Part shown: positions 35,567-45,943 of the stretch, piece by piece
Numbering within the stretch: position 1 is the first letter of the stretch
Layout of the letters: each line of letters begins with the position of its first letter
DNA from: Ischnura elegans
Lineage: Eukaryota; Arthropoda; Insecta; Odonata; Coenagrionidae
Reading direction: 5' to 3'
Assembly: GCF_921293095.1 (NCBI RefSeq)
Contig: NC_060254.1
Span: 248,001-312,000 of the forward strand
DNA length: 64,000 nucleotides
Notes under the pieces: model-generated
The model's input: only the letters and a program-made list of their open reading frames with translations
Database searches by the model: none
What the model was told of the DNA's origin: nothing
Program-made: the position numbers and the translations under genes

Positions 35567-36733
35567 CGATCGGAGGCCTAATTCAAAACATGGTGGTCTA
35601 ACATAAAACAAAAGGAGTGCATCGGCCAAGGAAAAGCAAAATCGTATGAAAACTGGCGAAGGCAGGCCACCTAAATCCCTGGTAATTGATGCAGAGGTAC
35701 AAAATATTGTTCCGGATTTGATGGATAGAACCCCGATGCTTATTAATTCCAACATGCCTCCTGATGAAATTGCAGGTAAATATTTTGTGTTGCATAAATA
35801 GTTAGAAAATATGTCCATGAAAATTTATTCCTTAAAGAATGTGCATGCATACTTGCGGATTATATTTAAATTTAGATGTAAATAGAAGTGAAATAAAAAT
35901 AAAGTATAGCTGAGACTTGAAATAGATAAACAAAATACGATTTTAAAATTATGAAGATTAAACAAACCGATGTAACTATAGGGCTTTCAGAAATATTTCA
36001 TGTTATATTAGTGGCTTTTTATCACTGTCCCTCATAGTTGATTAACATGTATTCGGTATCCTTGGAATAATTAAACTGCAGATATTATGGCTATTGATGG
36101 TCAACCTTACATTGCTGTGCCAATTAAATTTTCATTTTTTTGGTAGCATTTTAATTATGAAAGTCATATCAACATTCTTTTAATGTAATTATTTTTTATT
36201 TTATAGAAAAAGCAGACCTCATATCACAAGAAATAGGTGAAAACATTGAAGTAATATCCACAGGTGAGGTATATGCTTAAGGGATGGGTATTAATGATGG
36301 ATATACATGCTATTTATTTGTAGTTACATTTTAAATTCTATTTAAAAATTATTTTATGGCACCTCAAGTATGTTAATTGAAAGATATAAAATTTTATAGT
36401 TTCATACTTCTCCTTTTGCAAATGCACACAAGGCAAGAATCAATTAAGTATCATGTACTAGGTACTACTAACTACCATTATCAAGTATTTTATTGAATTA
36501 AAAAATATAAAATATAGCTAAATAAACTTCAATCAGTGTTTTAAGTAGGGAGAGATGTTAAACTTGTTTACATTATTAAATATAACAATTTATTTGCTTC
36601 ATTTATTAATTGTAGATACAAATGAAGTGGAGGTGGGCATGCATTTATTTGCTTCATTTATTAATTGTAGATACAAATGAAGTGGAGGTGGGCATGCATG
36701 ACACACAGTGTGGTGAGGCATCATTAGATCAAG
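35567..36733 (+). pseudogene. Second copy of the degenerate Myb/SANT-like gene
   Basis: Duplicate of 31321-32487 created by the 4246-bp tandem duplication. Blocks are at 35567-35775, 36207-36263 and 36671-36733, with the same stop, the same frameshift and the same 55-bp acceptor duplication. The gene was therefore dead before the segment duplicated. Confidence 0.6.
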
Positions 36734-37330
36734 GTGGGTGGATTGATTTTATCATACGTGAACATATATTTTAATTACACAGAACTTCTGTCAGCTGTGC
36801 AAAGCAGGCATTGTTTGGTACAATGGGTAAACCTTTAATTTTTTTATAATTTCACCCTACGACACCCTGACTGCAGCATTGATTGCCCTAAACATCATGT
36901 TTCATAATGGGTTCATTCCAGTGAGGAGATGGCTTTGATTAGATGTATATCAGAGAGAGAAATATAAAAAATGAGCTGTGAGCTTGTAAGACAAATACAT
37001 AACCTTTAGGCTGGTGAAGTCAGTATCGAGGTTGGTGTCCATCAGCTCTTATTCATTAACCAAAGCACAATAAACAAACTAATGCACAATATTTCACTGA
37101 GGTACATGCATTATCTGTTAATGAATCCAAAATTAGGAATGGTTTTGTCGGTAATTACTTAAATACACATTTACAAATTTTAACTGCAAACAAGAATAAA
37201 TTAATGATATAATTTATGCTTTTAAGGGATAATTCTTTTCTCACAAATTAATGGAAGATTTGATCAATTAATGCTTGTCGTATAGCAAAACCATCTCCTA
37301 AATGCAAGTCAGTGAATCAACTGTAACCAC

Positions 37331-37504
37331 TTAATCTTCTCTATAATCATCTTCTACAAGAACATTATGGAATATTAGGCTCAAGTTGTGCAGCACAGCA
37401 CAGGTTACAAAGACACTTGCTGACCAGAGAAGTTTTGTGGAAACACTCTTTGAAAGGCATGGAAACCTCTTCTTCCAAATGCCAAACACTCTTTCCACAA
37501 AGAA
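37331..37504 (-). pseudogene. Harbinger transposase C-terminal fragment, duplicated copy
   Basis: Duplicate of 33085-33258 in the second tandem unit, same residues and same stop. Confidence 0.7.
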
Positions 37505-38229
37505 AAAATAAGGCTAGAGTTAGCAGCATTGCCAATATGACTCCAAATAAGATTCTAATCCATTTAACTTAAATATGATGTATTTAGAAGCGTTATGAAG
37601 TTATATTGGTTTCCTGTACTCGAGTACCTACTCTCTACAGGCATTCCAATTAAAGTGCAACATACTATCTGAGGTGATTCCAATGTAAAATCTACATTAA
37701 GTTACACTCCACCTACATTATGTGGTCTCAGGAAAAAAAACCAGGACTGTTCATTTCAATAATATTCCACACCTTGGACCAGCTTCTCCAACAGCCCCTG
37801 CTGTCAATATACATATTCAGGTGTTAAGAATTCAACTTCTGAATTCTTTCATTCAATCAGGTTCTTCATAAGGCAGCAAATAAATGCAATGAAAATTTGA
37901 ATGATTAGGTTCACTCATTAGAATGAATGAAAAATAAAGCATTGAAAAACCACAGAAACAACACTATTACTATTATCATATCTATGGATACCTTAGTATT
38001 ATAATTTTTTTGGAATTTAACTCAATGACTTCCGAAGTGCCTAAATAACTAATCTTTTTTTCATATCCTGATTTTAGAGGCCATGATGAGCTTTAAATGA
38101 AATTACCTCATCAGTTTTATATAAGAGATTAAAATGATAGTGTTTTTGTTGATCACAAGATTGATTCTCATAAAGTAGAATATGCAGTCTCCACCTGACA
38201 TGCCACACAAGTAATAAATATAACCCTTA

Positions 38230-39138
38230 AGCCCGTATGACACTTGCCAATTTATTGGCCAATATATCGGCGCGCAATATTGGTTAAAATATTGGGCTTT
38301 AGGCATCGTATGACACGTACCAATATTTACACCAATATTGGCCGTTATAGTGTTCTGATACCCCACTAGAGAACGCCACATAACACAAAATGACAAAAGA
38401 GCATCTCAAGACGCAGATTGATTGCCAATGAGCTACAGAATGGGAGGTGGCATAATAATTGTAAATTTAATAACTATTTCGAGGGGCTGCAAAGATATTT
38501 TCGAATTGCTCGAAATTTCATTCGGGTGAGTTCCTTGAATGATGAGAGATAGGAAATATTGTGATCTCATAGGTGAGCCAAGATAACGTAGCGGCTCGTT
38601 TTGGCTGGAATATGTTCATCGAATAAACAGAGATTGTGTCATCAATTGGGACTTTCACCCGAAACTTTAGCGCTCAAATCATGAAAAATAGTTTAATAAT
38701 TGTAATTTAAACAAAATATAGACGCAATCGAGGAGAATCACGACGTTTTTATTCATTAAATATCCGAAATGTTATTTCCGAATTACCCCCTTTAGACAGT
38801 TGATGTTTGTGAATTTATGTTCTCTCAAAGTACATATTAATTATTTGAGCTATTCCATGGATTGCTATGCTTCTTAAGTTTTTATATATGATATTAAAAT
38901 TCCGAGGTGAAATGTTTTGCAAAGAGCTTCTAGATTTGGCCACTAGGAGTCGACAAGACTGAGTTCTGATTGGAGATTGGCCTCGAGAAAATAGAACCCG
39001 TTCTAAAATCTAGATTGGCCAAGAAATTGTGCCCAATATTGTGAAACGGAGATTGGGCTGGAAATTGGTGTGTGTCAGTGGGTCCACAATCCAATATCCA
39101 ATGGATTGGCCAATAAATTGGGAAGTGTCATACGGGCT
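38230..39138 (+). mobile_element. Family-A element, copy 3 (909 bp, TSD TTA)
   Basis: Complete A element flanked by TTA at 38227-38229 and 39139-39141, inserted within the Harbinger element. It is nearly identical to copy 1 by eye, so it offers a long homologous partner for recombination. Confidence 0.9.
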
Positions 39139-39141
39139 TTA

Positions 39142-40132
39142 GTGGTAGTTCCCTGATTATAAAACTGAGTAAATTTTCCTAAGTAAATAACTTTATTACA
39201 GCTCCTGCATCATCAAGAACAGAGGGAGGAAAAAAGCTTCGCTAAATCAGAGTTATCTTTGAAAAGAGGGTGCTATAGGAAACTAATGCAAAAGAATGAA
39301 TTATGAATTTTTGTTGCTTCTTTCATCATCCCAGATGTGTTACTGTGTTGTGTGTCTCGTTGAATGTAACAATGTTTTATGTGTTACATTGATTGTATTG
39401 TGTTAGAATTATTTTTTTATGTACAACAGCAATTGTGTCATTGTGTTACATTGCTTCTAAAAATATAATAATATTAAATATTTGTAATTATATCAAAGAT
39501 TTGAAGAATATCATTTTCATGAAAACCTCCTTCTCTGACAACTTTGCAGGAAAAAATGATTAAATGGGAGCCTGATATCATACCAAACCATTTCCTAGAA
39601 ATCAGTTTGAATTTTAGTTTCAGTAAATTGCATTCAAAGAGCTCTTCTTTTATTGAATAGGTTTTCAACCTGTCGGTTATGACCACTTGTGATGTGGACT
39701 GACCCTTTCACAAGGGTTTTCGGAAACCGTCACGAAAAAATATTTAAAATTACAATGATAATAAATACAATAAAAGTAGCAATGAATACAATTCCATGCT
39801 TTTTATATGGAGGTCATGGCAGCAAGAAAAGTATTTTAGTATTATGGCCCTAGGTAGGTTAAGAACCACAGCCCTGATGGAACTTTATTGAACAATTAAC
39901 CACAATTGATTCTATAACAAAAACAGAGAGTTAATACTCAGCACTGATTATGAAATATACTTAGGGGAACTACCGGTATTGGAGTAGGCCTACTCCAATA
40001 TGTAAATTGACTTAAAAACAATCATATCTTATGCTTACATAATACTAATCGAGTATCACTCACATTTATGGTATAGTAATCCAAACACCAGAGGCAATAC
40101 TTACTAGTTGGTTCTATTATACTCTAATTATA
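39142..40132. other. Internal Harbinger sequence between A3 and the Polinton
   Basis: Non-coding, AT-rich. By position it belongs to the 6-kb Harbinger element, to the right of the A3 insertion. The 39474-39686 minus-strand frame shows no recognisable transposase motif. Confidence 0.5.
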
Positions 40133-40138
40133 GAAATA

Positions 40139-40416
40139 AGTAGGGAGAAAAAAAGAGAATCAGCACACTTCAAGGTCACTTCCGCGTAGCAACTGCGAGG
40201 AGAGGCGTCTCGCTGCACAAGCCCCTCCCATCCCCTCCCCGCCACCAACATTCGAGCGGCATTACGTCATTTCAAAAACGTGAATTGCAATAACCAGTCG
40301 GCATTGCATCACCCTGTTGGTGTCCCTCGCACGTGTCTCCCCCACCCTTCGCATTTCCTGGAGACGCAATATCCCCCCGACATTGCATCACCCAACACGT
40401 GCGGTTGCAACGTGAC
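40139..40416. repeat. Left terminal inverted repeat of the Polinton
   Basis: About 278 bp, inverted match of 56043-56319 with a handful of differences. It contains CACGTG-like motifs and two GCATTGCATCACCC motifs. A TATAAA box lies just past its inner end, at 40433-40438. Confidence 0.93.
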
Positions 40417-40432
40417 TCCTCCCACTCCCGCA

Positions 40433-40438
40433 TATAAA
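40433..40438 (+). promoter_or_regulatory. TATA box of the left accessory gene
   Basis: CATATAAATG sits 16 bp past the TIR and about 38 bp before ATG 40476, a good spacing for a TATA-driven promoter with a very short leader. Confidence 0.5.
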
Positions 40439-40475
40439 TGACTCCCGAATGATTATTAGCTCATTCAACGTTACC

Positions 40476-41024
40476 ATGGCCTCCAGAACTGTCGCTGAGC
40501 TGCAAAGAGATCCCGAAGCCTCCCTGGAGCACACCAATCTCCGGGTGGAGAAGCAGCCAGATCCGGATACTTACATCGTATACATCCCTCATCGAGGCAA
40601 AGATTTTGTGCTCTCGGTACCTTTTAAGGCAGTTTACTACTGTGTATTCCGGCACCAGAAGAAGACATTTGAAGTGGTCGGACGGAATGCGGTTTTCTCT
40701 GGCTTCGAGAATGAGAATGGGGTAGTGGAGAGATTTAATGTAACTACTCAGGAGGACATTACCGATCCGGAAAAGCGGTGCCTCGCGGAAAAGCAGCACC
40801 CAATCATCTGGTGTGATGTGTACGAATGCATCCGGCCTCGAGTCTACGCAAAAGGAGGAGGTGGAATGATTCAAAGTGATTGCATTGACGGTCCAAAACC
40901 TGTGTGTTATACAGACCATAGACAATCAAAAGTGGATTATGGTACCACAGAGGCTACGAAAGGTACCCGTCTGAGAGTGATAAAGTTTGTACTCAAAATT
41001 GAATATGATATGTATATTTATTGA
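40476..41024 (+). CDS. Polinton accessory protein of unknown function, 182 aa
   Basis: The only plus-strand gene of the element, converging on the minus-strand genes. I chose ATG 40476 because it has strong context (ACCATGG). An in-frame ATG at 40449 lies only about 11 bp from the TATA box and is unlikely. The protein has no signal peptide or membrane segment. It mixes beta-rich sequence (DTYIVYIPHRGKDFVLSV) with a central charged part (DITDPEKRCLAEKQHP) and a glycine patch (AKGGGGM). AATAAA follows the stop at about 41027. I do not recognise the family. Position next to the TIR, with its own promoter, fits an early or host-interaction gene, but that is inference. Confidence 0.65.
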   Translation: MASRTVAELQRDPEASLEHTNLRVEKQPDPDTYIVYIPHRGKDFVLSVPFKAVYYCVFRHQKKTFEVVGRNAVFSGFENENGVVERFNVTTQEDITDPEKRCLAEKQHPIIWCDVYECIRPRVYAKGGGGMIQSDCIDGPKPVCYTDHRQSKVDYGTTEATKGTRLRVIKFVLKIEYDMYIY

Positions 41025-41101
41025 GAATAAAAAATGTCTCAAAAGATTTTATGTTTTTTTATTAAATAATAACACAGGGTATAGGTTTACATTTTTTTAT
41101 T

Positions 41102-42867
41102 TCAACAAATTTTATTTCGTATACACCAATCAGCCAGCTTAAAACAATTTTTTCTGGCACACTGTAGATTACCATCCATATGAATTTCAATTAAACATCC
41201 CTCATTTGTAGTTAATTTTTTTAACGAGGGACATCCATAAATTTCCAGATTAGCCTTACAAATTCCCTCAGGAAGAAGACTGGTTAAGAAAGACGCTTTT
41301 TGTGCACCCTTGGTGAATAGCAATTTGTAATGCTTTGTGTAGTTGTGCAGTATGCTCTCCAAATCATGATAATCTACGTCTCCAGAATATTCTTTCAAGC
41401 CATGATAGTTATTTCTCAGCCAGAATGACTCTTTTGTAGAAAGCAGTGTAACATGCCATCTGGATCAGCCGATTGTGAGTGGCTTACCCACTGGGGCCTG
41501 ACTCAATTGCCTTGACCAGCCGTTGACCCATTCCACCGCCCCAGGACTACTGAGGCCACAGTAGTCCTACTTTGACAACGATTCCTCCCCCTCCCTTTCT
41601 CTTATGTAAGAGAGCGAACTGAGTACGTGCAGGAAGGAGGTCCGCCGGCCAGCCGTAAGTGCTGGGCAGGAGCTCCACCTAGGCCAGAGGCGAGTATACA
41701 AGGAACAGCTGTTCCCTGCGTGTAGGTAGGCGTGGAGGACTTCGGCACCGGCAATGAACGAGGCAGGTTGGGTACTGTGAGGTCCAACCACGCTTCCGCC
41801 GGTAATCGCACTGCAGGAAGTTCACCCGTATAGGCAGCATGCCGATCTCAATTACGGTAAGAGAACATACCCTCGCCTCCCTCTATCTACTGATTTTCAC
41901 ATTCCCGGGTTGAGCACTGGACTGAGACGGGTTTCTCTGATTTGATTCCAGGGTTTTTGTTCTGGGGTTTTAGTTTAAATTCCCTGATTTCCCGGATCTT
42001 GCATAAGTGGCACACGAATCCTCTCCTGTGCCTGTTGGACGAGCATGCTTATGCTCACCAAAGTCACGCTCCGCTGGAGTATTCTATTGGGACCAGACTG
42101 CGTTCTGCAGACGAACGCTAAAGAAAGCGGTACTGCCATTCAGTGGTTTAAATGTGCGAGGCATGCGTATGTGTTACTCTAAGTTTTCAAGATTTACTTA
42201 TGAGTTCTTCTAATGTGTGGTGACTTTCAGATTGAACATTCATATGTTCATTAAGGCTATGCTCAATCGGAGCATACTGTGGAGATTTGCAAGCGTTCAT
42301 TTGCTTGAACGTTACCAAGGCCATGTTGGCACAGTTGTCTATTGTTTTACATGTGTGTGTAGATCACATAAGTGACCTTATTTGTTAAGTATAATTAGAG
42401 AGTACGAATTATTAGTACGCCAAGTTTTGCTACGCTGTTAATGATATATATATGTTACGTAACTATTCTTTTGCTGAATATTTGTTAATTATTACTTTCA
42501 CTGATTCATTTATTTTGATCTTCATTTGTTCAAGAATTGTAATAAACTTGTCGTATATTGTATGGAGCTTATTTTTCTTCTCACGCAACCCGGCTACTTC
42601 GGTGCGAGTTCATGGGACGACAATCGCGAGGTTGTCTGGCGCCCTATAAAAATTCCCCGTGAATGAGCACCCACCCCCTGAGTCTGCCGTGCAGCCGTGG
42701 CAATGGTAGGTAATCCCGAAGGGATTACGTCTTGGCAGCAGTCTCTGTGGCAATTTAAATAGCCACGTATTACAGCATTTGTTCTGTACAGCGATGATTG
42801 CCAACTCCTTAACGATGAAATTCCCATCGCTGTCTGTAAATCCTTGAAATTCGATAATGGCACTCAT
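41102..42867 (-). pseudogene. Polinton accessory protein with a CxH-CA-LAxW tail, split by an LTR insertion
   Basis: The N-terminal part (42867 to 42738) starts MSAIIEFQGF and continues VKELAI and LFKLP. The C-terminal part (41442 to 41102) contains FWLRNNYHG, LLFTKGAQK, CPSLKKL and a tail with C-x4-H-x6-CA-x6-LA-x-W. The two parts are in the same frame once the 1291-bp insertion and one GCAG copy are discounted; together they would be 156 residues. The initiating ATG is at 42867. The pattern of an N-terminal strand pair with acidic residues and a C-terminal CA-LAxW helix suggests a small RNase H-fold, exonuclease-like protein that lacks some canonical acids. That fold assignment is inference. 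The gene at 43595-44119 shares the tail. Confidence 0.65.
41447..42737. mobile_element. Probable solo LTR (1291 bp) inserted in the Polinton
   Basis: The segment starts TGTAACATGCC, ends CTTGGCA and is flanked by GCAG at 41443-41446 and 42738-42741, a 4-bp duplication as left by Ty3/gypsy integrases. It has no long open frame. An AATAAAC signal lies at 42540-42546, near the right end, consistent with the U3-R-U5 order of a plus-strand LTR. Without a second copy in the window, a short non-autonomous element of another kind cannot be excluded. Confidence 0.7.
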
Positions 42868-42994
42868 CGCGATGTATGTCCAACTTACAAGGTTTTTACG
42901 CCCAATGCCAGGGGTTGAACTTACATCAAGACCTTTTAACTTACAGAACTCTCATTCGTGCCAGAGGTTAAAAAGCCTTTCATTCACACACAGG

Positions 42995-43564
42995 CTATTC
43001 ATCAGCCGAACCATACGTTATGAGTGCCATCTCTAATTCAAGACGTTCAAAATCACAATCCGTGATATTCTTTGCTAGTTTGGTGGCGAGAAAATGTCTC
43101 ACTTTGTCACGACCATTCAACAGTCTCTGGAGGAAAAGATCTATCAGCTTGAAGAGTTTCACCAATGCAAACCACTCTTCTTGCTTTAAATTAAAGGTCT
43201 TTTTAATAACCAAATGCGTCTTCCCAAAGTAATTTGCATAAGACAAACAGGAAGTTAAAAAATGCTTTTCTCCTTTGTAAAAGAACAAATCCACGTCCTT
43301 TTCACAGTTCAAGATATTTTTCCACTCGCTTTGTGAAACAATTACACTTTTTTTTCCAACTTGATTAAATTGCACGACTGATTCAAAGTCACTGCTAGGA
43401 TCGTATCCAATACACACACTCTTTGTTTTTGCACTGTTCAAGTAGTACACAGTTTGAAGTACTAAATTCTTAAAGTTGTGGAATGAAGTAGGAATGGGAT
43501 GTTCAGCGGGTCTCTTTCTCTTCACCGGTGGACGATGTAGATCCGAGGTCTCCGATGTCTGCAT
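42995..43564 (-). CDS. Polinton accessory protein with N-terminal nuclear-localisation-like patch, 189 aa
   Basis: ATG 43564 opens a frame with a basic PPVKRKRPAEH patch at about residues 12-22. A beta-rich middle follows (KSVCIGYDPSSDFESVVQF, KKSVIVSQSEWKNIL) and then a helical C-terminal half. The middle has the look of PC4-type single-strand DNA-binding modules, with two basic strands followed by an S-EW helix start, but I cannot confirm it. It lies 30 bp from the next gene upstream (43595-44119) and 127 bp from the interrupted gene at 42867. A role in DNA binding during element replication is inference. Confidence 0.65.
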   Translation of the reverse strand: MQTSETSDLHRPPVKRKRPAEHPIPTSFHNFKNLVLQTVYYLNSAKTKSVCIGYDPSSDFESVVQFNQVGKKSVIVSQSEWKNILNCEKDVDLFFYKGEKHFLTSCLSYANYFGKTHLVIKKTFNLKQEEWFALVKLFKLIDLFLQRLLNGRDKVRHFLATKLAKNITDCDFERLELEMALITYGSADE

Positions 43565-43594
43565 GACGACTGATGTATGGTGACGTTATTGTCC

Positions 43595-44119
43595 TTATTT
43601 AGAGGTTGATGACGGAAGAGGGGTGGGGGAACATTCATCAGAACATGGATCGACTTCCGCCTTTAGACGGTTGTACTGAAACCATTGCGCTAATGAATGT
43701 GCATCTCTCAATGCACAGGTACTATTGCGCAATTTGTGACAAGGATTGAGGCAGGTAAAGGCAAGAAAGGAACATTTTTCGGGAGGGGGACAGTTTAACT
43801 CTTTTTCGAGAGAGATGAAAGTGCGCCCCGTGAGATCGGTCAGGAACTCACACTCTGCTTCGCTGAATGCGTAGAGAGCGGTTGCACCATCAGTCATAGC
43901 TTCCAGGGTAGATGAAAGTTCGGCGTGAGAAATGAATCCCTCGTTGAAGGAAGTCTCATCTCGTTGTAGGGGGTCTGGGAAACGCAGCTTCTTTCCTCCA
44001 GCGGTGAGCTTCCCATGTTTCTTGAAACTTCCCCAAAATAGACGATTTGAATCAACGTCGACGGCTGCAAGCTCCGTCACCCCGCCTTGGCTATAAGTCA
44101 CAGATACCACGATCTGCAT
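43595..44119 (-). CDS. Polinton accessory protein with a CxH-CA-LAxW tail (exonuclease-like, inferred), 174 aa
   Basis: The first ATG in frame is 44119 (MQIVVSVTYSQGGVTELAAV); the open frame extends further upstream without an ATG. The N-terminus resembles the first two strands of an RNase H-like nuclease, but the usual D-x-E acids are not present. The C-terminal part holds CLNPCHKLRNSTCALRDAH followed by SLAQW, giving C-x4-H-x6-CA-x6-LA-x-W, the same spacing as in the interrupted gene at 41102-42867. The family may be a catalytically altered DEDDh-type fold; this is inference. The frame is intact. It lies just downstream of the protease gene. Confidence 0.65.
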   Translation of the reverse strand: MQIVVSVTYSQGGVTELAAVDVDSNRLFWGSFKKHGKLTAGGKKLRFPDPLQRDETSFNEGFISHAELSSTLEAMTDGATALYAFSEAECEFLTDLTGRTFISLEKELNCPPPEKCSFLAFTCLNPCHKLRNSTCALRDAHSLAQWFQYNRLKAEVDPCSDECSPTPLPSSTSK

Positions 44120-44144
44120 TCTGCGACAGACTCTTCTCAAATAA

Positions 44145-44651
44145 TCAACTCCTCCTCCTGCTCATCATATTTATTCGGGAACAGCACCGCTGAGCTCTGG
44201 GATGACATTTGGCCCGCCTCTTTCGCTTGAAGGTCTGATGAAACAGCTTCAGAGCTCGGCAGTCGTTGAGATGAGGGATGGTGTGATGAAAGTGTGTGAG
44301 GAAATTGTGTAGTGTTTCACCTAATGATTTACTAGCGGTATAGAGGCAGCAGTATTCACCGCAAATATCCGATCGAAAGCTTTGAATTTGAACGCGGTTG
44401 CGAGTGACTGAGAATGGCTTTAAATTTTTTTTTATATTTAAGACAAAAGGAGGTAAACCGTACGAATCGAAATACTCGGCCAAGTGATTGTGTAAATAGA
44501 CTGCAACCCAGTGCGAACCTGGTAATTTAGATGGATCTAAATTTATTATGTAAACCCCATTTTGTGGCGATTTTGGTAACCTATCAGATGCGTAAACTCC
44601 GCGAAATATACTGAGTGGTCTTAGTAACCTGTTAATTTGAATCCCATCCAT
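44145..44651 (-). CDS. Polinton adenain-type cysteine protease (PRO), 168 aa
   Basis: The protein shows the adenovirus-type protease core: GSHWVAV with His47, EYFDSYG with Asp62 and DICGEYCCLY with Cys97, the expected His-Asp/Glu-Cys order and spacing. Such enzymes cleave capsid precursor proteins during virion maturation. The gene starts 2 bp after the major capsid stop, so it is very likely co-expressed with it. The last 25 residues are rich in arginine and cysteine and may be a decayed tail. The catalytic region is intact. Confidence 0.85.
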   Translation of the reverse strand: MDGIQINRLLRPLSIFRGVYASDRLPKSPQNGVYIINLDPSKLPGSHWVAVYLHNHLAEYFDSYGLPPFVLNIKKNLKPFSVTRNRVQIQSFRSDICGEYCCLYTASKSLGETLHNFLTHFHHTIPHLNDCRALKLFHQTFKRKRRAKCHPRAQRCCSRINMMSRRRS

Positions 44652-44653
44652 GA

Positions 44654-45943
44654 CTAAAAGTTTGTGATAATGTTTCTGTTTTTATCAATTTCTAATGTTG
44701 CATCATACTCTGAGAAAAGTAAACAAGTAACCGTTCTCGATAATTCGTTTTCAAATCTCGCCTCTATTCTCACAACCCCTCTATCACCTAGACTTATATA
44801 ATCCTCATTACCCGAATCATCGGGTGTAAGATCGAAGACTAACATAAAATAACCGTGTCCAAACATGTCGTAAGTGATTTGATTACCTCTATTGTAATGC
44901 TTAATCCCACTACCTGAGAATATCGTGTCATATGCTCGTGCCCAATACTTTTTACTTGAAAAATTACATTGTAATCCTTCGGATGGAATTTGCACACCGT
45001 TCACAAAGAGTGAAAAATTCTCGAGCGAATAGTGAGAGAGAGCAAGTGGATTCTTATTCAAACTTCCCGCATATGCTTCATTATCAACCATTGCAAAAAT
45101 AATTGTATTCGGTATTCGTCCCACGATCGCATTGTCGAGGCTCAAAGTTCGTCCACCAGGAGGAACAGTAAAAGTTTTCAGTTCCGTGCGTTTGTAGTGA
45201 TATTTAGCGTTGTTGTTTTCCAGGATTTTATTATGTGCAACTAAAATGGATGGGTTAATATCGAAATGTTGAACGTATAAAGTTGCGTCTAAAATTTTCA
45301 ATAGTCCATCGTCACTCCCTCCCATAAGATAGAAAGCATGATTTGATAGCAATAGTCTTATACCGATATCTACTCGATCCATCATTAACTGCATCTGGTT
45401 GAAAACATCTACGTGCAGTTTACCATACAACTCGACCTCTGCACTGTTCTTAAACCAGCCCTTGCGCCTTGTATAACCGGAATTTGATGCATCTGTCATG
45501 TTAATATCGTCTCCCGAGTCCAACTCCCACCCCACATTTCGTAAATGTGTTTTGCTTGCGTCTGTACCATAGTTTAACACATTTTCCAAGTAGCTTCTAT
45601 AATGGTAATTATCCTCTGATGGTGTGACCAACGTCCCATTGAAATAAACGTTACACTGCTCGAAGAGAGAGTGCAGAATATTGTTTACTACCCCCGGTTG
45701 ATTGGTAGCGGATTCATTGTAATCAGTCCCGTCTTTTTTACAAAGTTTCACTCTAAGTCTAAGATATATGCTATTCAAATCCTTGTACGCATCCCCAGAG
45801 TCTTTGATCAGGAATTCTATAACCGATCGATTATCTAGCGAAGATATGGGTTTGTAGGACACGAGTCTTTTTGCTAAGATGTTAGTTTGCACCGGTGGAT
45901 TGGGCTGGAACAAATCCAACGAAGATAGCATATGCTCTGCCAT
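44654..45943 (-). CDS. Polinton major capsid protein (double jelly-roll), 429 aa
   Basis: I chose ATG 45943 (MAEHMLSSLDLFQ) because it forms a TAATG overlap with the stop of the pVI-like gene; the open frame extends 26 codons upstream without need. The protein carries the signature opening of the family (SSLDLFQ, then ISSLDNRSVIEFLIKDSG) and long beta-rich stretches including LFVNGVQIPSEGL. It ends in EIDKNRNIITNF. Homologous Polinton proteins form trimeric double jelly-roll capsomers. The frame has no stop or shift. It lies between the pVI-like and protease genes, matching the usual late-gene block. Confidence 0.88.
   Translation of the reverse strand: MAEHMLSSLDLFQPNPPVQTNILAKRLVSYKPISSLDNRSVIEFLIKDSGDAYKDLNSIYLRLRVKLCKKDGTDYNESATNQPGVVNNILHSLFEQCNVYFNGTLVTPSEDNYHYRSYLENVLNYGTDASKTHLRNVGWELDSGDDINMTDASNSGYTRRKGWFKNSAEVELYGKLHVDVFNQMQLMMDRVDIGIRLLLSNHAFYLMGGSDDGLLKILDATLYVQHFDINPSILVAHNKILENNNAKYHYKRTELKTFTVPPGGRTLSLDNAIVGRIPNTIIFAMVDNEAYAGSLNKNPLALSHYSLENFSLFVNGVQIPSEGLQCNFSSKKYWARAYDTIFSGSGIKHYNRGNQITYDMFGHGYFMLVFDLTPDDSGNEDYISLGDRGVVRIEARFENELSRTVTCLLFSEYDATLEIDKNRNIITNF

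Larger units (their letters stand above)
33984..38229. repeat. 4246-bp tandem duplication, unit 2
   Basis: Head-to-tail copy of 29738-33983 with the same order of A element, Harbinger left end, Myb-like remnants and transposase remnant. It is followed directly by a third A copy at 38230. Confidence 0.95.

Noticed and set aside
42594-42735. C-terminal extension of the accessory protein read through 42738
   Set aside because: This part lies inside the LTR-like insertion; the conserved C-terminal half continues at 41442 instead.
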